Origin: UBA2241 sp963777895
GTDB lineage: Bacteria; Actinomycetota; Thermoleophilia; UBA2241
NCBI GenBank assembly: GCA_963777895.1
Contig: CAVZSF010000005.1
Location: 806,001-870,000 of the forward strand
DNA: 64,000 bases
Reading direction: 5' to 3'
Positions 49,600-58,364 of this stretch are shown piece after piece (within the stretch, counting starts at the first letter, position 1; every line of letters begins with the position of its first letter). Position numbers and translations under genes: made by a program. The notes beneath the pieces were generated by a model that was not told the origin of the DNA, did not search any database, and saw only the letters and a program-made list of their open reading frames with translations.

Positions 49600-49635
49600 G
49601 GCGCGAGGGGTGGGGGAGACCCCGCCCCTCGCGCC
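49600..49635 (+). terminator. Terminator after the sialidase-like gene
   Basis: GGCGCGAGGGG (49600-49610) pairs with CCCCTCGCGCC (49625-49635), 55 bases beyond the stop. No gene is seen between it and 49833. Confidence 0.65.
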
Positions 49636-49833
49636 GTTCGGCTGCAACGGGGCGCGGAGCCCGCAGGGCCTGTCCGCGCCCTCTACCGTCCCCGCCGGCT
49701 GCCTCGCGCGAGGTAGCGGGCCTGCCACAAGTCCCTCCGCGGACGTAGCCGAAATGACCCCCGCCGGGCGATGCTCGCGAGCCGTTGCGCCGGTAGCCTT
49801 CCCTCGATCTGGTGTGGAAAGGGGAGAGGGATC

Positions 49834-50736
49834 ATGAAATCGAAGACCAGCCGGTCGCGCGCCGAGGCGTGGACGGCCCTGGCCCTTTGCGTCGCGGTGG
49901 TGGCGGCCGGGATACTGCAGCAGCTCGTTCACGACCGGCCGGCCTACGCGGAGATGTTCGGTCCGAGCTGGCTCCCCCTCGCCGCCGCCGGCGTCGCCGC
50001 GGTGGGCATCCTCATGCGGTTGACCGATCGCCCGCAGCTACGTCTGCGACGCGCCCTGAGCTGGAGCGGTCTCCTGCTGATGCTGTGGGCTGCTGGTGGA
50101 CTGATGATCGACCTTCTGCGCGTCGTGAGCCTCGTGGTCCCGGGCCTCATGCCGTCGGGTGTCGACTGGCTGGGGCTGGCGACGCGGGCGTTCGCCTGCG
50201 CCGTCGCCGTCGTTCTCGCGCATCTAGCCCTGGAGAGCCCGTCCGCCCTCGCATCCACCCGCGTCGCCACCTGGTACGGCTACGCCGCACTCGCGTTCGC
50301 GCTGCCCTACCCCGTGCTCAAGACGTGGTGGGCGCTGGGCGGGAGCTTCGGGCTCAGGTGGCCGGGAGCGGACGGCTTGGCCGGCTCCTTCGCCCTCTGG
50401 CTGCCCGCCGTCCCGTGGCTGCTGGCGGCCACCCTGTCTCTACTCCTGGTGGCGACGCCGCGTTGGCTGCCGCGCCGGCCGTTGCTGGCCGCAGGCTGGT
50501 TTGCCAGCGTCGTGGTCGCCACGTTCGGGCTCTCGGCCTGCTCGGCGTTCGTCGTCGGGCTCCTTCGCGGCGATGTCGACTCGGGAGGCATGGCCACCTG
50601 GGTCTTTGGTCTCGTCTACGGCAGCTGGTTCCTCTGGGCCATAGCCGCCGGCGCCGCCACGCGCTCGTACCAGTTGCGCAGCGCAACCCTGCGGATCTCC
50701 TTGCCGAGCAAGGGTGTGGAGGAGGTGACCCCGTGA
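49834..50736 (+). CDS. Integral membrane protein of unknown function
   Basis: A 300-residue protein with about eight predicted membrane helices spread over its length and no recognisable catalytic motif. ATG 49834 follows AAAGGGGAGAGGG. Arg/Lys-rich ends suggest a cytoplasmic N and C terminus. Family not recognised. Confidence 0.65.
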   Translation: MKSKTSRSRAEAWTALALCVAVVAAGILQQLVHDRPAYAEMFGPSWLPLAAAGVAAVGILMRLTDRPQLRLRRALSWSGLLLMLWAAGGLMIDLLRVVSLVVPGLMPSGVDWLGLATRAFACAVAVVLAHLALESPSALASTRVATWYGYAALAFALPYPVLKTWWALGGSFGLRWPGADGLAGSFALWLPAVPWLLAATLSLLLVATPRWLPRRPLLAAGWFASVVVATFGLSACSAFVVGLLRGDVDSGGMATWVFGLVYGSWFLWAIAAGAATRSYQLRSATLRISLPSKGVEEVTP

Positions 50737-50751
50737 TTAGCAGGGAGTTTA

Positions 50752-50827
50752 TGGAGCCGACGCTCGGAATCGAACCGAGGACCCCATCATTACGAGTGAT
50801 GTGCTCTGCCAGCTGAGCTACGTCGGC
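50752..50827 (-). tRNA. tRNA-Thr (anticodon CGT)
   Basis: Reading the minus strand: acceptor GCCGACG/CGTCGGC, D-arm TAGCTCAGCTGGCAGAGC identical to the other tRNA-Thr here, anticodon loop CTCGTAA with CGT, T-loop GGTTCGATTCC, and an encoded CCA. 76 bases. Confidence 0.97.
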
Positions 50828-50943
50828 TCGGGGTCAAGAGATTCTAGGGTACCCGGGCGGCGCGCGCAAAGCGTCGCCGGCTTGCGCTGCGGGTGTTTAG
50901 TGTGTGTAGACTCTCCAATCCCTGAGCGACGAAAGGAGAGCGC

Positions 50944-51417
50944 ATGCCCACCAGTCCTCAGACGACGCCTCGGCGCACGGCTCGTGCCCGCTTCGTGATG
51001 CCGGCCATCCTGGCCGTGCTGGCACTGGCCGCCCTTCTGGCGCTGGCTGCCTATACGGCGAAGCCGGCCGGCAGCCACCCCAGCGAAGGACAGCCCTGCT
51101 CGCGCTGTCACACACAGACCTTGACTACCTCGCTGACGCTAACGCTCTCGAAGACGAGCGTCGCCCCGGGCGGCAGGGTGAGGTTGTCGGGCACGCTGGC
51201 GGCCGGCAGGTCGGACCAGAAGATCACCATCAAGAAGTCGCGCAACGGGACCACCTGGAGGGTCTGGAAGCGGGTGTCGCTGACCTCGAGTCTCACGTAC
51301 TCGACCACGTGGACCGCGCCGACCACCAAGGGCACCTACTACTTCAAGGCGCGCTACCCCGGAGACAACAAGTACAAGCCCTGCACGTCGCCGCGGCGAC
51401 GCGTCGTGGTGAAGTAA
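50944..51417 (+). CDS. Exported single-haem protein with an Ig-like domain
   Basis: A 157-residue protein. One membrane/signal segment (about 18-40) is followed by Q-P-C-S-R-C-H, a single CxxCH haem site, and a beta-sandwich domain (about 62-157; S-K-T-S-V-A-P-G-G-R-V-R-L-S-G, then Y-Y-F-K-A-R-Y-P-G-D) closing in V-V-V-K. The same kind of domain ends the nine-haem cytochrome at 14296-16719, so the two may work in one extracellular electron path. It ends in TAA directly followed by TAG. Confidence 0.75.
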   Translation: MPTSPQTTPRRTARARFVMPAILAVLALAALLALAAYTAKPAGSHPSEGQPCSRCHTQTLTTSLTLTLSKTSVAPGGRVRLSGTLAAGRSDQKITIKKSRNGTTWRVWKRVSLTSSLTYSTTWTAPTTKGTYYFKARYPGDNKYKPCTSPRRRVVVK

Positions 51418-51420
51418 TAG

Positions 51421-51459
51421 GACGGCGGCGGCCGGCTCACAGAGCCGGCCGCCGCCGTC
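51421..51459 (+). terminator. Terminator hairpin
   Basis: A perfect 18-bp stem (51421-51438 with 51442-51459), loop ACA, directly after the preceding stop codons. Confidence 0.8.
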
Positions 51460-51504
51460 TCGCTCTTGACACCCGCACGAAGCCGCCGAGCCTTGTGACG
51501 CTTT

Positions 51505-51522
51505 GCACTATCTAAATAGTGC
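51505..51522. promoter_or_regulatory. AT-rich palindrome, candidate operator
   Basis: GCACTAT-CTAA-ATAGTGC, perfect 7-bp arms, in otherwise GC-rich DNA 71 bases before the zinc-ribbon gene. TTTTG follows, so a weak terminator is also possible. A TTGACA lies at 51475-51480 but without a clear -10 partner. Confidence 0.4.
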
Positions 51523-51593
51523 TTTTGCCGCCATTGTGTGAGACACTGCTCCGCCATCGGGACCGTCGGGACTCCATGCAGGAGGTATGACAC

Positions 51594-51861
51594 ATGCCGG
51601 AGATGCGCAGGATGCAGTGTCCGTCGTGCGAGACGACGAACGTTCCTCTCGCCGTCGTCGATGGCATCACCGAATACCGCTGCCGCGAGTGCGGGCTCGT
51701 GTTCTACGGGCCCTGCGGCTGCATCACCGGTGACAAGGCGCAGGTCGACCCCGGGGATGGCGGAAGCAGAAGCGGAGCGGCTCGGGAACTGGCAGATGGC
51801 CATGCCGGCCGCGGATATCGAGCAGCCGGCCGGTGTGAGGCGGTTCACGGGCTGCCCGTGA
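51594..51861 (+). CDS. Small zinc-ribbon protein, frame-corrected
   Basis: About 88 residues. The N-terminal half is a zinc ribbon with M-Q-C-P-S-C-E-T and Y-R-C-R-E-C-G-L-V-F-Y-G-P-C-G-C. As written, the frame then becomes Gly/Ser-rich and runs to 51869; removing one G from the run 51753-51756 gives M-A-E-A-E-A-E-R-L-G-N-W-Q-M-A-M-P-A-A-D, a far more protein-like end stopping at 51861. Function unknown. Confidence 0.6.
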
Positions 51862-51941
51862 GCGTCTGAACGAAGCGCGCTCGCCGGCGCAACGAGGCGG
51901 GGGGCGGTGCGGCGTCGATGGCCCGTGTCGCCGCCGCCGTG

Positions 51942-52602
51942 TCAGGAGCTATCGGTTTCGTTCAGGAGGGACGCCACCTCCTCGGCGATCTCGTCGAGAA
52001 GCTCGGGAAGCTCCGCCTCCAGGTCTGGGCTGAGCGTCTCTGGAGAACGTGAGGTTGTCGGCGATCTCTACGGCGAACACGTGGATGGCATCGTCGCGCG
52101 GCAGGGCCATGCCCATCTCGCGGCCGAGTTGCAGGGCGGTCGCGAAATTGGTGTCGTGTACGTTTCTCAGGTTCATGGTCGACCGCAGGTCTGTCGCGTC
52201 GAACCTGTACCAACTGCCGACCACGCCTCCCGCCGTCTTGATCGAGTCGATGACGATCACGCACTCGTAGCCCGCGATCACGTCGAGCAGGTTCAGGCCG
52301 CCGACGGTGCACTCCGGCACCACGTCGAGGCCACCACCCTTGGCGTGCTCGCCGGGACGCGTCATCAGGCGCTTGGCCAGACGCTCGGCCAAGCGGATGC
52401 CGATCGCGTCGTCGCTCAGTATGGGGTTGCCCATTCCGAGCAGAAGGGCGCGGGCCCGCCCGTGTGGGGCGGGCCCGCGCCTGGCGGATCGCCTGTCGCC
52501 TTCGTCGACCGGCTCGGGGCCGGAGCCGGCACGGCGACCCGCAGACCCCTGGGGGTGAGTGTGGAGACCCCTCGGGGTGACTTGCTCTCCCTGCGCGTCC
52601 AT
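51942..52602 (-). CDS. [NiFe] hydrogenase maturation peptidase (HyaD/HycI type), frame-corrected
   Basis: About 219 residues. The core starts L-L-L-G-M-G-N-P-I-L-S-D-D-A-I-G-I-R, with the nickel-sensing acidic residues of the family, and contains V-I-D-S-I-K-T-A-G-G and D-N-L-T-F-S. One extra base at about 52041 breaks the frame; corrected, the end reads E-T-L-S-P-D-L-E-A-E-L-P-E-L-L. The peptidase trims the C terminus of the large subunit after nickel insertion. ATG 52602 overlaps the corrected mvhA stop (TGATG), but the first 50 residues look unstructured and include a strong hairpin, so the true start may be later. Confidence 0.82.
52447..52481. repeat. Hairpin between mvhA and the peptidase core
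   Basis: A perfect 15-bp GC stem (52447-52461 with 52467-52481), loop GTGTG. Its position just before the conserved part of the peptidase suggests an intergenic element that may reduce expression of the peptidase relative to the subunits. Confidence 0.5.
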
Positions 52603-54069
52603 CAGCAGTTGCGCCTCAGCTCCTTCACGATCTTTGCCTCCCTGGTGGAAGCGGACCGCGAGGGGCATCTCACCGGGCAGGCTGTGGGTCGCGCAGCTAT
52701 AGCACGGGTCGAAGGCCCGGAAGCCCATCTCGATCATGTTGAGGAGGCCCTGGTCGGGCTCGACGCCGGGCTTGATCACGTGCTGCGCGACCTTCCTTGT
52801 CACCATGTGGATGGGCCCGTTGTTGTTGGTCGTCCCCACGATGAGGTTGGCGCTCGTGCAGATCGCGCGCTCGTCGCACGTGTAGTGGTGCGTGAGCGTG
52901 CCACGCATGGCCTCGACGATGCCGACCCCCTCGCCGGTGATGGTGTCCGGCACCACCCGATACTGGTCCCCGGTGATCTCAGGATCGGCACAGTGGGCCT
53001 GCAGCGTCTCGGCGTTTTGCACCATCTCGACGAGGCGCGCCCAGTGGTTGGCGAGCAGGGAGCGGCACGGGTGAGCGCCGAGGGTGGCGAACATCTCCTC
53101 GAAGGCGTCCTGGGCCCTGGGGGTGGCCATGCGGTCGGCCACGTTGAGGCGCGCCAGCGGCGTGGCGCAATACAGGCTCGTGTCGATGCCCTCGTGGAAG
53201 CCCTTCCAGCCGCGCTTCTTGAGGTACGGGAACTTGAGGTACGACCACTCCTCGACGTGCTCCGCCACGAAATCGGCGTACTCGTGGGGCGCGTACTTGC
53301 AGATCTCCTTGCCCTCGAAATCGACCACCCTGACTTTGCCGTCGTAGAAGTTGGGCGCGTTGTTCTCGTCGACGAGCCCCATGTTGTGCACGTCGAGCGT
53401 GTAGGGGCCGTTGAGGATCAGGTCGACGTAGCCGGCGTTCGACAGCACCAGGTCCTTGAAGAGCTGCAGCGAGAACTGGCTGAAGTCGAACAGCTTGTCG
53501 ACCCACGGCTTGATCTGAGTGAGTTCGTCCTTCTTGAGACCCTTCGCCACGCCGCCCGGCAGGCACCAGATGTCCTGGGTGTTGCGGCCGCCGATGATGC
53601 GCTGGATCTCCTGGGCGAGGGCACGGGAGTTGATGACGTCGGCGCCGATGTCGAGGCCCACCTTGTGGACGACCCCGAGCACGTTGCGGGTCGCGGGGTC
53701 GGCGTCGGGGCCGAGCACGAAGTCCGGCGCCGCCAGGGCGTAGAAGTGGGCGATGTGGCTGTGCATGAAGTGCGCCTGGTAGTACATGTCGCGCAGCTTG
53801 TGGGCGAGCGGCGGGACCTGACCGCCGAAGCAGCCGTCCACCGCCTTGGCGCTCGCCATGTGGTGGCTCGCCGGGCACACGCCGCAGATGCGCGTGACGA
53901 TGCGGGGCAGTTCCTCGATGGGCCGGCCCACGACGAAGCGCTCGAAGCCGCGCAGTTCCGGGATCTGGAAGAAGGTGTCCTGCACGGCGCCATCGTCATC
54001 GAGGAAGATCTCGATCTTGCCGTGCCCCTCGAGCCGCGTGATCGGGTCGATGCTGATCTTCCGCGTCAT
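52602..54069 (-). CDS. mvhA: [NiFe] hydrogenase large subunit (group 3, MvhA-like), frame-corrected
   Basis: About 488 residues. N-terminal R-L-E-G-H-G-K-I-E-I, the L1 nickel motif R-I-C-G-V-C-P-A-S-H, and the L2 motif D-P-C-Y-S-C-A-T-H with its maturation cleavage point after the histidine. Past this, the frame as written fuses into the peptidase gene; removing one base from the run 52640-52642 gives E-A-K-I-V-K-E-L-R-R-N-C and a TGA, a natural end. Holds the Ni-Fe site that splits hydrogen. The ATG overlaps the mvhG stop (ATGA). Confidence 0.93.
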
Positions 54070-55046
54070 GACCGGTGGCTCCTTTGGAGGGGTGAGGCCG
54101 GGATGCTGTAGCGGTTGGCGAAGCTCGAGAAGTCGGGCAGAGTGGCGAGGGCGGCGTCGATCTCCTCCGGGTCTTTGCTGTCGATGATCGACGCGACGGC
54201 ACTGACGAGCTTCGCCCCCTGGTCGACCACGCCCGGCGCCGGGCCGTAGCAGCCGCGGCACGGGATGCCGCTCGACGGGCAGCGCACGCCGCATCCCGAC
54301 CGCGTCGCCATGCCGGCGCAGAAGACGCCCTGCTCCATGAGGCACTTGTCGGGGTCGGCGATGATCTGCCAGGGGCGGTAGAAGCGCTTGACCTTCTTCT
54401 CCGTCTTCTCGCGCAGGCAGTCGTCGCAGAGGGCGCGCTCAGAGGCGCCGACGACGGCGCCCTTCGGGGGCGGGTCGGCTTGGCCCGTGAGAGCCTGCAC
54501 CAGCGCGAGGACGGCGGCCTTGCACTGGTCGGGTTGCGGCGGGCAGCCGGGTACGTAGTAGTCGACGTCGACCACCTGGTCGAGCTTGTAGACGCGTTCG
54601 TAGAACTTGGGGATCTCGAGCTTATGGCCGTTCACGGACGACTCGGCGAGCGGAATGGTGCGGTTGCCGGGTTCGATCGACGGGTTGGTGAGGTAGGCAC
54701 GTTCGAAGATCTCGTCCCGCGGCACGAGGTTGGCCAGCCCGGGGATGCCGCCCATCGAGGCGCACGCGCCGTAGGCGACGAAGACCTTGCTCTTCAGGCG
54801 CAACAGCTTGCAGATGTGTTCGTTCTCGCTGTTGCGCACCGCGCCGCTCATGAGGACGACGTCGAGCTCTCCGTCCTGCATCGCCTCCACGTCGGCGTAC
54901 TTGCCGTCGGTCGCGATCGGCCAGAGGCGGATGTCCGCGACCTTGTCGATCTCGAGGATGAACTCGTTGGTGTCCAGGATCGACACGTCGCAGCCGCCAC
55001 ACGCGGCGCCCCAGTAGACGGCGATCTGGAGCTTCTTCTCAGCCAC
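54066..55046 (-). CDS. mvhG: [NiFe] hydrogenase small subunit (MvhG-like)
   Basis: A 326-residue iron-sulphur subunit with no twin-arginine signal, hence cytoplasmic. It begins with the proximal-cluster motif W-G-A-A-C-G-G-C-D and later has G-A-C-A-S-M-G-G, V-P-G-C-P-P and a C-terminal set of cysteines (C-L-M-E-Q-G-V-F-C-A-G-M, C-P-S-S-G-I-P-C-R-G-C-Y-G-P) for the other clusters. It passes electrons from MvhA to MvhD. GTG start, three bases after the mvhD stop. Confidence 0.94.
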   Translation of the reverse strand: MAEKKLQIAVYWGAACGGCDVSILDTNEFILEIDKVADIRLWPIATDGKYADVEAMQDGELDVVLMSGAVRNSENEHICKLLRLKSKVFVAYGACASMGGIPGLANLVPRDEIFERAYLTNPSIEPGNRTIPLAESSVNGHKLEIPKFYERVYKLDQVVDVDYYVPGCPPQPDQCKAAVLALVQALTGQADPPPKGAVVGASERALCDDCLREKTEKKVKRFYRPWQIIADPDKCLMEQGVFCAGMATRSGCGVRCPSSGIPCRGCYGPAPGVVDQGAKLVSAVASIIDSKDPEEIDAALATLPDFSSFANRYSIPASPLQRSHRS

Positions 55047-55049
55047 GGC

Positions 55050-55484
55050 TCACCTCTCCGCCATGTCGTGGGCCAGGGCCATCTTCACCGGGCTGGGACC
55101 GAGGGCCCGCACGCGCTCCGTCATGTCGTTCACGATGTCGGCGAAGCGCTGTCCCTCGCTGGCGCTCACCCATTCGAGGCGGACACGCTCCTCCTCGATG
55201 CCATAGTCGGCCAGCAGTCGCTTCAGGAGGGGGTAGCGCCGCATCATCTTGTAGTTGCCCTCGGAGTAGTGGCAGTCGCCGGGATGGCAGCCGCAGATCA
55301 GTACGCCGTCGGCCCCTTCCCGCAGCGCCTTGAGTACGAAGGTGGGGTCGACACGGGCAGAGCACATCACCCGGATGATGCGGACGTTCGCGGCGTAGTG
55401 GATACGGCTGGTGCCCGCCAGGTCGGCGCCCGTGTACGAACACCAGTTGCAGAGGAAGCCGACGATCTTGGGCTCGAAAGTCAT
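55050..55484 (-). CDS. mvhD: MvhD, [2Fe-2S] link between hydrogenase and Hdr
   Basis: A 144-residue protein covering the complete MvhD (FlpD) family: V-G-F-L-C-N-W-C-S-Y-T-G-A-D, R-V-M-C-S-A-R, and G-C-H-P-G-D-C-H-Y with the cluster cysteines. All are cysteine; no selenocysteine codon is used. It joins the hydrogenase to HdrA in methanogens. Its start overlaps the hdrA stop (ATGA). Confidence 0.95.
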   Translation of the reverse strand: MTFEPKIVGFLCNWCSYTGADLAGTSRIHYAANVRIIRVMCSARVDPTFVLKALREGADGVLICGCHPGDCHYSEGNYKMMRRYPLLKRLLADYGIEEERVRLEWVSASEGQRFADIVNDMTERVRALGPSPVKMALAHDMAER

Positions 55485-57208
55485 GCCAGCACCCCCTCGA
55501 TCTCGGCGAAGATCTGTTCGTCGGTGAAGTGACGCGCGGCGATCGCCCCGGACGGGCAGGCCGCCGCGCAGGCGCCGCAGGCCTTGCAGAGCGCGCTGAT
55601 GATGTGGCTCCGCTTCTTCTCTTCGTCGTACTCGATGGCGACGTAGGGGCAGAGCTCGTTGCACACCCGGCAGCCGGAGCACTTGTCCTCGTCGACCTCG
55701 GCGAAGACGGCGTCGACCTCGAGCTTGCCCTTCGCCACGCGCCCCAGGATCCGGGCCGCGGCGGCGCGCGCCTGGGCGACGCTGTCGGGGATGTCCTTGG
55801 GCGACTGGCAGGCGCCGGCGATGTAGATGCCGTCGGTCGTCGTCGCGACCGGATCCAGCTTCGGGTGGCTCTCGATGAACCACCCGTCCTTGTCACGACT
55901 GATGTTGACGAGGTGCGCGACCTCCTCCGAGTCGTCGCGGGCCTCCATGCCCACCATGAGGACCACCAGATCGGCGGGGATCTCGATGGTCTCGCCGGAG
56001 AGCCTCTCGTTGATCTCGATCAGCATCTCGCAGTCGTCCCCGGCCTCGGCCTTGCGGATGACCGGGCAGTCGTTCTTCTCGTACATCAGGAAGAGGGTCT
56101 TGACCTCGGAGCTGTGCCGGTAGAAGTCCTCGTGGCCCTTGCCGAAGGCGTGCATGTCGACGTAGATGTCGCTGACGTAGGCCCCGGGCACCGCTGCCTT
56201 GACCTCGTGCGCGTATTTCAGCGCCGTCATGCAGCACACACGCGAGCAGTAGGCGTGGAACTCGAGGTTGCGGCTTCCTACACAGTGGACGATGGCCACG
56301 TACTGCGGTTTCCGGCCTTCCTTGGTCTCGACTCGGCCGCGCCGCAGCATGCGCTCGAGTTCGAACGACGTGATCACGTTGGGCAGCTTGCCGTAGCCGT
56401 AGTGGGTGATCCGGCCCGCGTCGAACTCCTTGTAGCCGGTGCAGACGATCACGCTGCCGACGTCGACCGTCTCGGCGACGCGGAGGCCGCCGGCCTCCTC
56501 GTTTCCGACGAGCGACGCCCGGAAGTTGCCGACGAATCCATCGACTGATTCCACTACGCCGTTGTAGAAGACCCTGATGTTGGGGTGCTCGACGGTGCGC
56601 GTCATGCGCTCGGCGAGCAGATCGCGCGCGGAATCGAGGTACGGCGCGGTGAGGTCGACGCGTCCGACGTTCCCCCCGAGCTGGGCGGACCGCTCGACAA
56701 GGTAGACGATGCTTCCCGCGTCGGCCAGATCGAGCGCGGCGGTCATGCCGGTGATCCCGCCCCCTATGACCAGGACGTTCGGGCACATGTCGACGGAACG
56801 GCGCTCGAGGGCGGCGTGGTGTGCGACCCGCAGCACCGCCGCCCTGACGAGCGCCTTCGCCTTCTCTGTGGCGACGACGCCGTCCTCGTGCACCCAGCTG
56901 CACTGCTCGCGGATGTTGGCCATCTCGAGGTAGTACTGGTTCAGGCCGGCCTTCGCCAGTGCCTTGCGGAAGGTCTGCTCGTGCATCCGCGGGCTGCAGG
57001 CCGCCACGACCACCCGGTTCAGGCGATGCTCCTGGATGTCGGCCACGATCATCTCTTGACCGGGGTTCGAGCACATGTACTTGTACGGCCTCGCGACGGC
57101 CACACCGGGCAGGGCCGAGGCCGACTCGATGACGGCGTCACAGTCAACGACCTTGGCGATGTTCGTCCCGCAGTTGCAGATGTAGACGCCGATGCGTTGC
57201 TCTTCCAT
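55481..57208 (-). CDS. hdrA: HdrA, flavin-containing heterodisulfide reductase subunit
   Basis: A 575-residue protein. N-terminal I-C-N-C-G-T-N-I domain with C-S-P-R-M-H-E-Q-T-F, the FAD-binding G-G-G-I-T-G-M-T-A-A, C-V-G-S-R and Y-C-S-R-V-C-C-M, and two C-terminal ferredoxin clusters (C-S-G-C-R-V-C-N-E-L-C-P, C-K-A-C-G-A-C-A-A-A-C-P). In methanogens the HdrA flavin bifurcates electrons from hydrogen between ferredoxin and heterodisulfide. Directly followed by mvhD. ATG 57208 follows GAGGGAGGG. Confidence 0.95.
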   Translation of the reverse strand: MEEQRIGVYICNCGTNIAKVVDCDAVIESASALPGVAVARPYKYMCSNPGQEMIVADIQEHRLNRVVVAACSPRMHEQTFRKALAKAGLNQYYLEMANIREQCSWVHEDGVVATEKAKALVRAAVLRVAHHAALERRSVDMCPNVLVIGGGITGMTAALDLADAGSIVYLVERSAQLGGNVGRVDLTAPYLDSARDLLAERMTRTVEHPNIRVFYNGVVESVDGFVGNFRASLVGNEEAGGLRVAETVDVGSVIVCTGYKEFDAGRITHYGYGKLPNVITSFELERMLRRGRVETKEGRKPQYVAIVHCVGSRNLEFHAYCSRVCCMTALKYAHEVKAAVPGAYVSDIYVDMHAFGKGHEDFYRHSSEVKTLFLMYEKNDCPVIRKAEAGDDCEMLIEINERLSGETIEIPADLVVLMVGMEARDDSEEVAHLVNISRDKDGWFIESHPKLDPVATTTDGIYIAGACQSPKDIPDSVAQARAAAARILGRVAKGKLEVDAVFAEVDEDKCSGCRVCNELCPYVAIEYDEEKKRSHIISALCKACGACAAACPSGAIAARHFTDEQIFAEIEGVLA

Positions 57209-57218
57209 CGGCCCTCCC

Positions 57219-58364
57219 TCAGGCGGCCTGGGCCGCGCCGACCGGCGCGGGGACGGGTTCGCGGGCGGCGGCGGCCTCCGCCTTGATGTCGGCGAAGTAC
57301 ATCGCCAGGGGTCGGTAGGCGAGGTGCGACCATTTGCTGAACGGCACCTCGAGCGCGAGCATGGGCACGACGCCGGCAAGGTGCACGAGGTAGGCGACGT
57401 TGGCTGCCAGATCGAGGCCGGCACGGTGAAGGATGAACTGCAGGATCCCCGTCCCGGCCACCACGACGAGCAGGATGAGGAACATCCAGTCCGACTCGTG
57501 CGAGTGCCGATAGTGCGCCTCATCCTTCTTGAGCCGCCCTCGCAGCGCGAAGACGGTCGTCCCGAGCAGGCCGACGGTCGCCAGGAGGCCGAAGGCGTGC
57601 ACCCGCCAGTCGACCGCCGGCCCTGCGGCCATGAACTTCAGGAAGAACATGATCAGCACGAGCATCGTGACGTAGCTCAGCATGAGCACCAGATGGACCA
57701 CCCATGGCCGTTTGCGCTCGCACCGGGCGTAGCGCATCTGGGTGACGAAGTGCGCCGGGAGGAGCCACAGCTTCCGCACGTAGGTGCCGGGAGACGCGCG
57801 CAGCTCCCGGTCTCGCCCCATCGTCTTCCACCACATCCGCGCGCAGTTCGTGACAAGGAAGAAGAGGAGGACGCCGGCGAGGGCCCAGTCGAACAGGTGG
57901 ACCTTCTCGCTGGGCAGGAAGGCGTTGGCGCCGTCGTACTGCCGGATGTCGCCCTGCGAGAGGCCGAACATCAGGAAGCCCGCCACGGTGAGAAAGGCCA
58001 CGAGCAGGATGGCGGCCAGCTCCGCCTTCCAGGAGCGGTAGAAGAGCCGCGAGATGCCCGTCCAGTCGTAGCGCGCGGTCAGCCAGCGGCGCAGACTCAT
58101 CATGGTCTCGCCAGGCTCGGCGTCGCGCGGGCACTCCTCCGAGCACTCGCCGCAGTAGTAGCAGAGCCAGGGCTCGAGGTCGCTCTCCAGCTTCTTCTCG
58201 AGCCCCATCTGCAACGACCTCATCGAGCGGCGCGGAAAGATGTAGGGCTCCTTCGAGAAGGGGCAGACGGCGGAGCAGTTGCCGCAGTGGTAGCACTTCG
58301 AGACATCCTGGGCGCCGTAGAGCTCGAGCTCGTCGATCAGCTTGGGGTTCGCACGGACGGCCAT
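57219..58364 (-). CDS. QmoC-like membrane subunit (ferredoxin plus cytochrome b domains)
   Basis: A 381-residue protein fusing an HdrC-like part (C-Y-H-C-G-N-C-S-A-V-C-P and C-Y-Y-C-G-E-C-S-E-E-C-P, residues about 20-90) to an HdrE-like membrane part with about six helices and several histidines suited to haem b (for example V-H-L-V, A-H-Y-R-H-S-H-E-S-D, L-V-H-L-A-G). This is the layout of QmoC, which links Hdr-like flavoproteins to the menaquinone pool in sulphate reducers. It lies between two HdrA-type genes, overlapping the upstream one by 28 bases. GAGGAGG precedes the ATG. Confidence 0.85.
   Translation of the reverse strand: MAVRANPKLIDELELYGAQDVSKCYHCGNCSAVCPFSKEPYIFPRRSMRSLQMGLEKKLESDLEPWLCYYCGECSEECPRDAEPGETMMSLRRWLTARYDWTGISRLFYRSWKAELAAILLVAFLTVAGFLMFGLSQGDIRQYDGANAFLPSEKVHLFDWALAGVLLFFLVTNCARMWWKTMGRDRELRASPGTYVRKLWLLPAHFVTQMRYARCERKRPWVVHLVLMLSYVTMLVLIMFFLKFMAAGPAVDWRVHAFGLLATVGLLGTTVFALRGRLKKDEAHYRHSHESDWMFLILLVVVAGTGILQFILHRAGLDLAANVAYLVHLAGVVPMLALEVPFSKWSHLAYRPLAMYFADIKAEAAAAREPVPAPVGAAQAA

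Noticed and set aside
51505..51522. CTAAA in a hairpin loop as a possible pyrrolysine tRNA anticodon arm
   Set aside because: The loop is not seven bases in a five- or six-base anticodon stem, no T-arm or acceptor pairing flanks it, and it is better read as an operator-like palindrome.
41905..52645. Programmed ribosomal frameshifting in the broken genes
   Set aside because: No common slippery heptamer or downstream structure is shared, the families do not use frameshifting, and the events cluster by location rather than by function.
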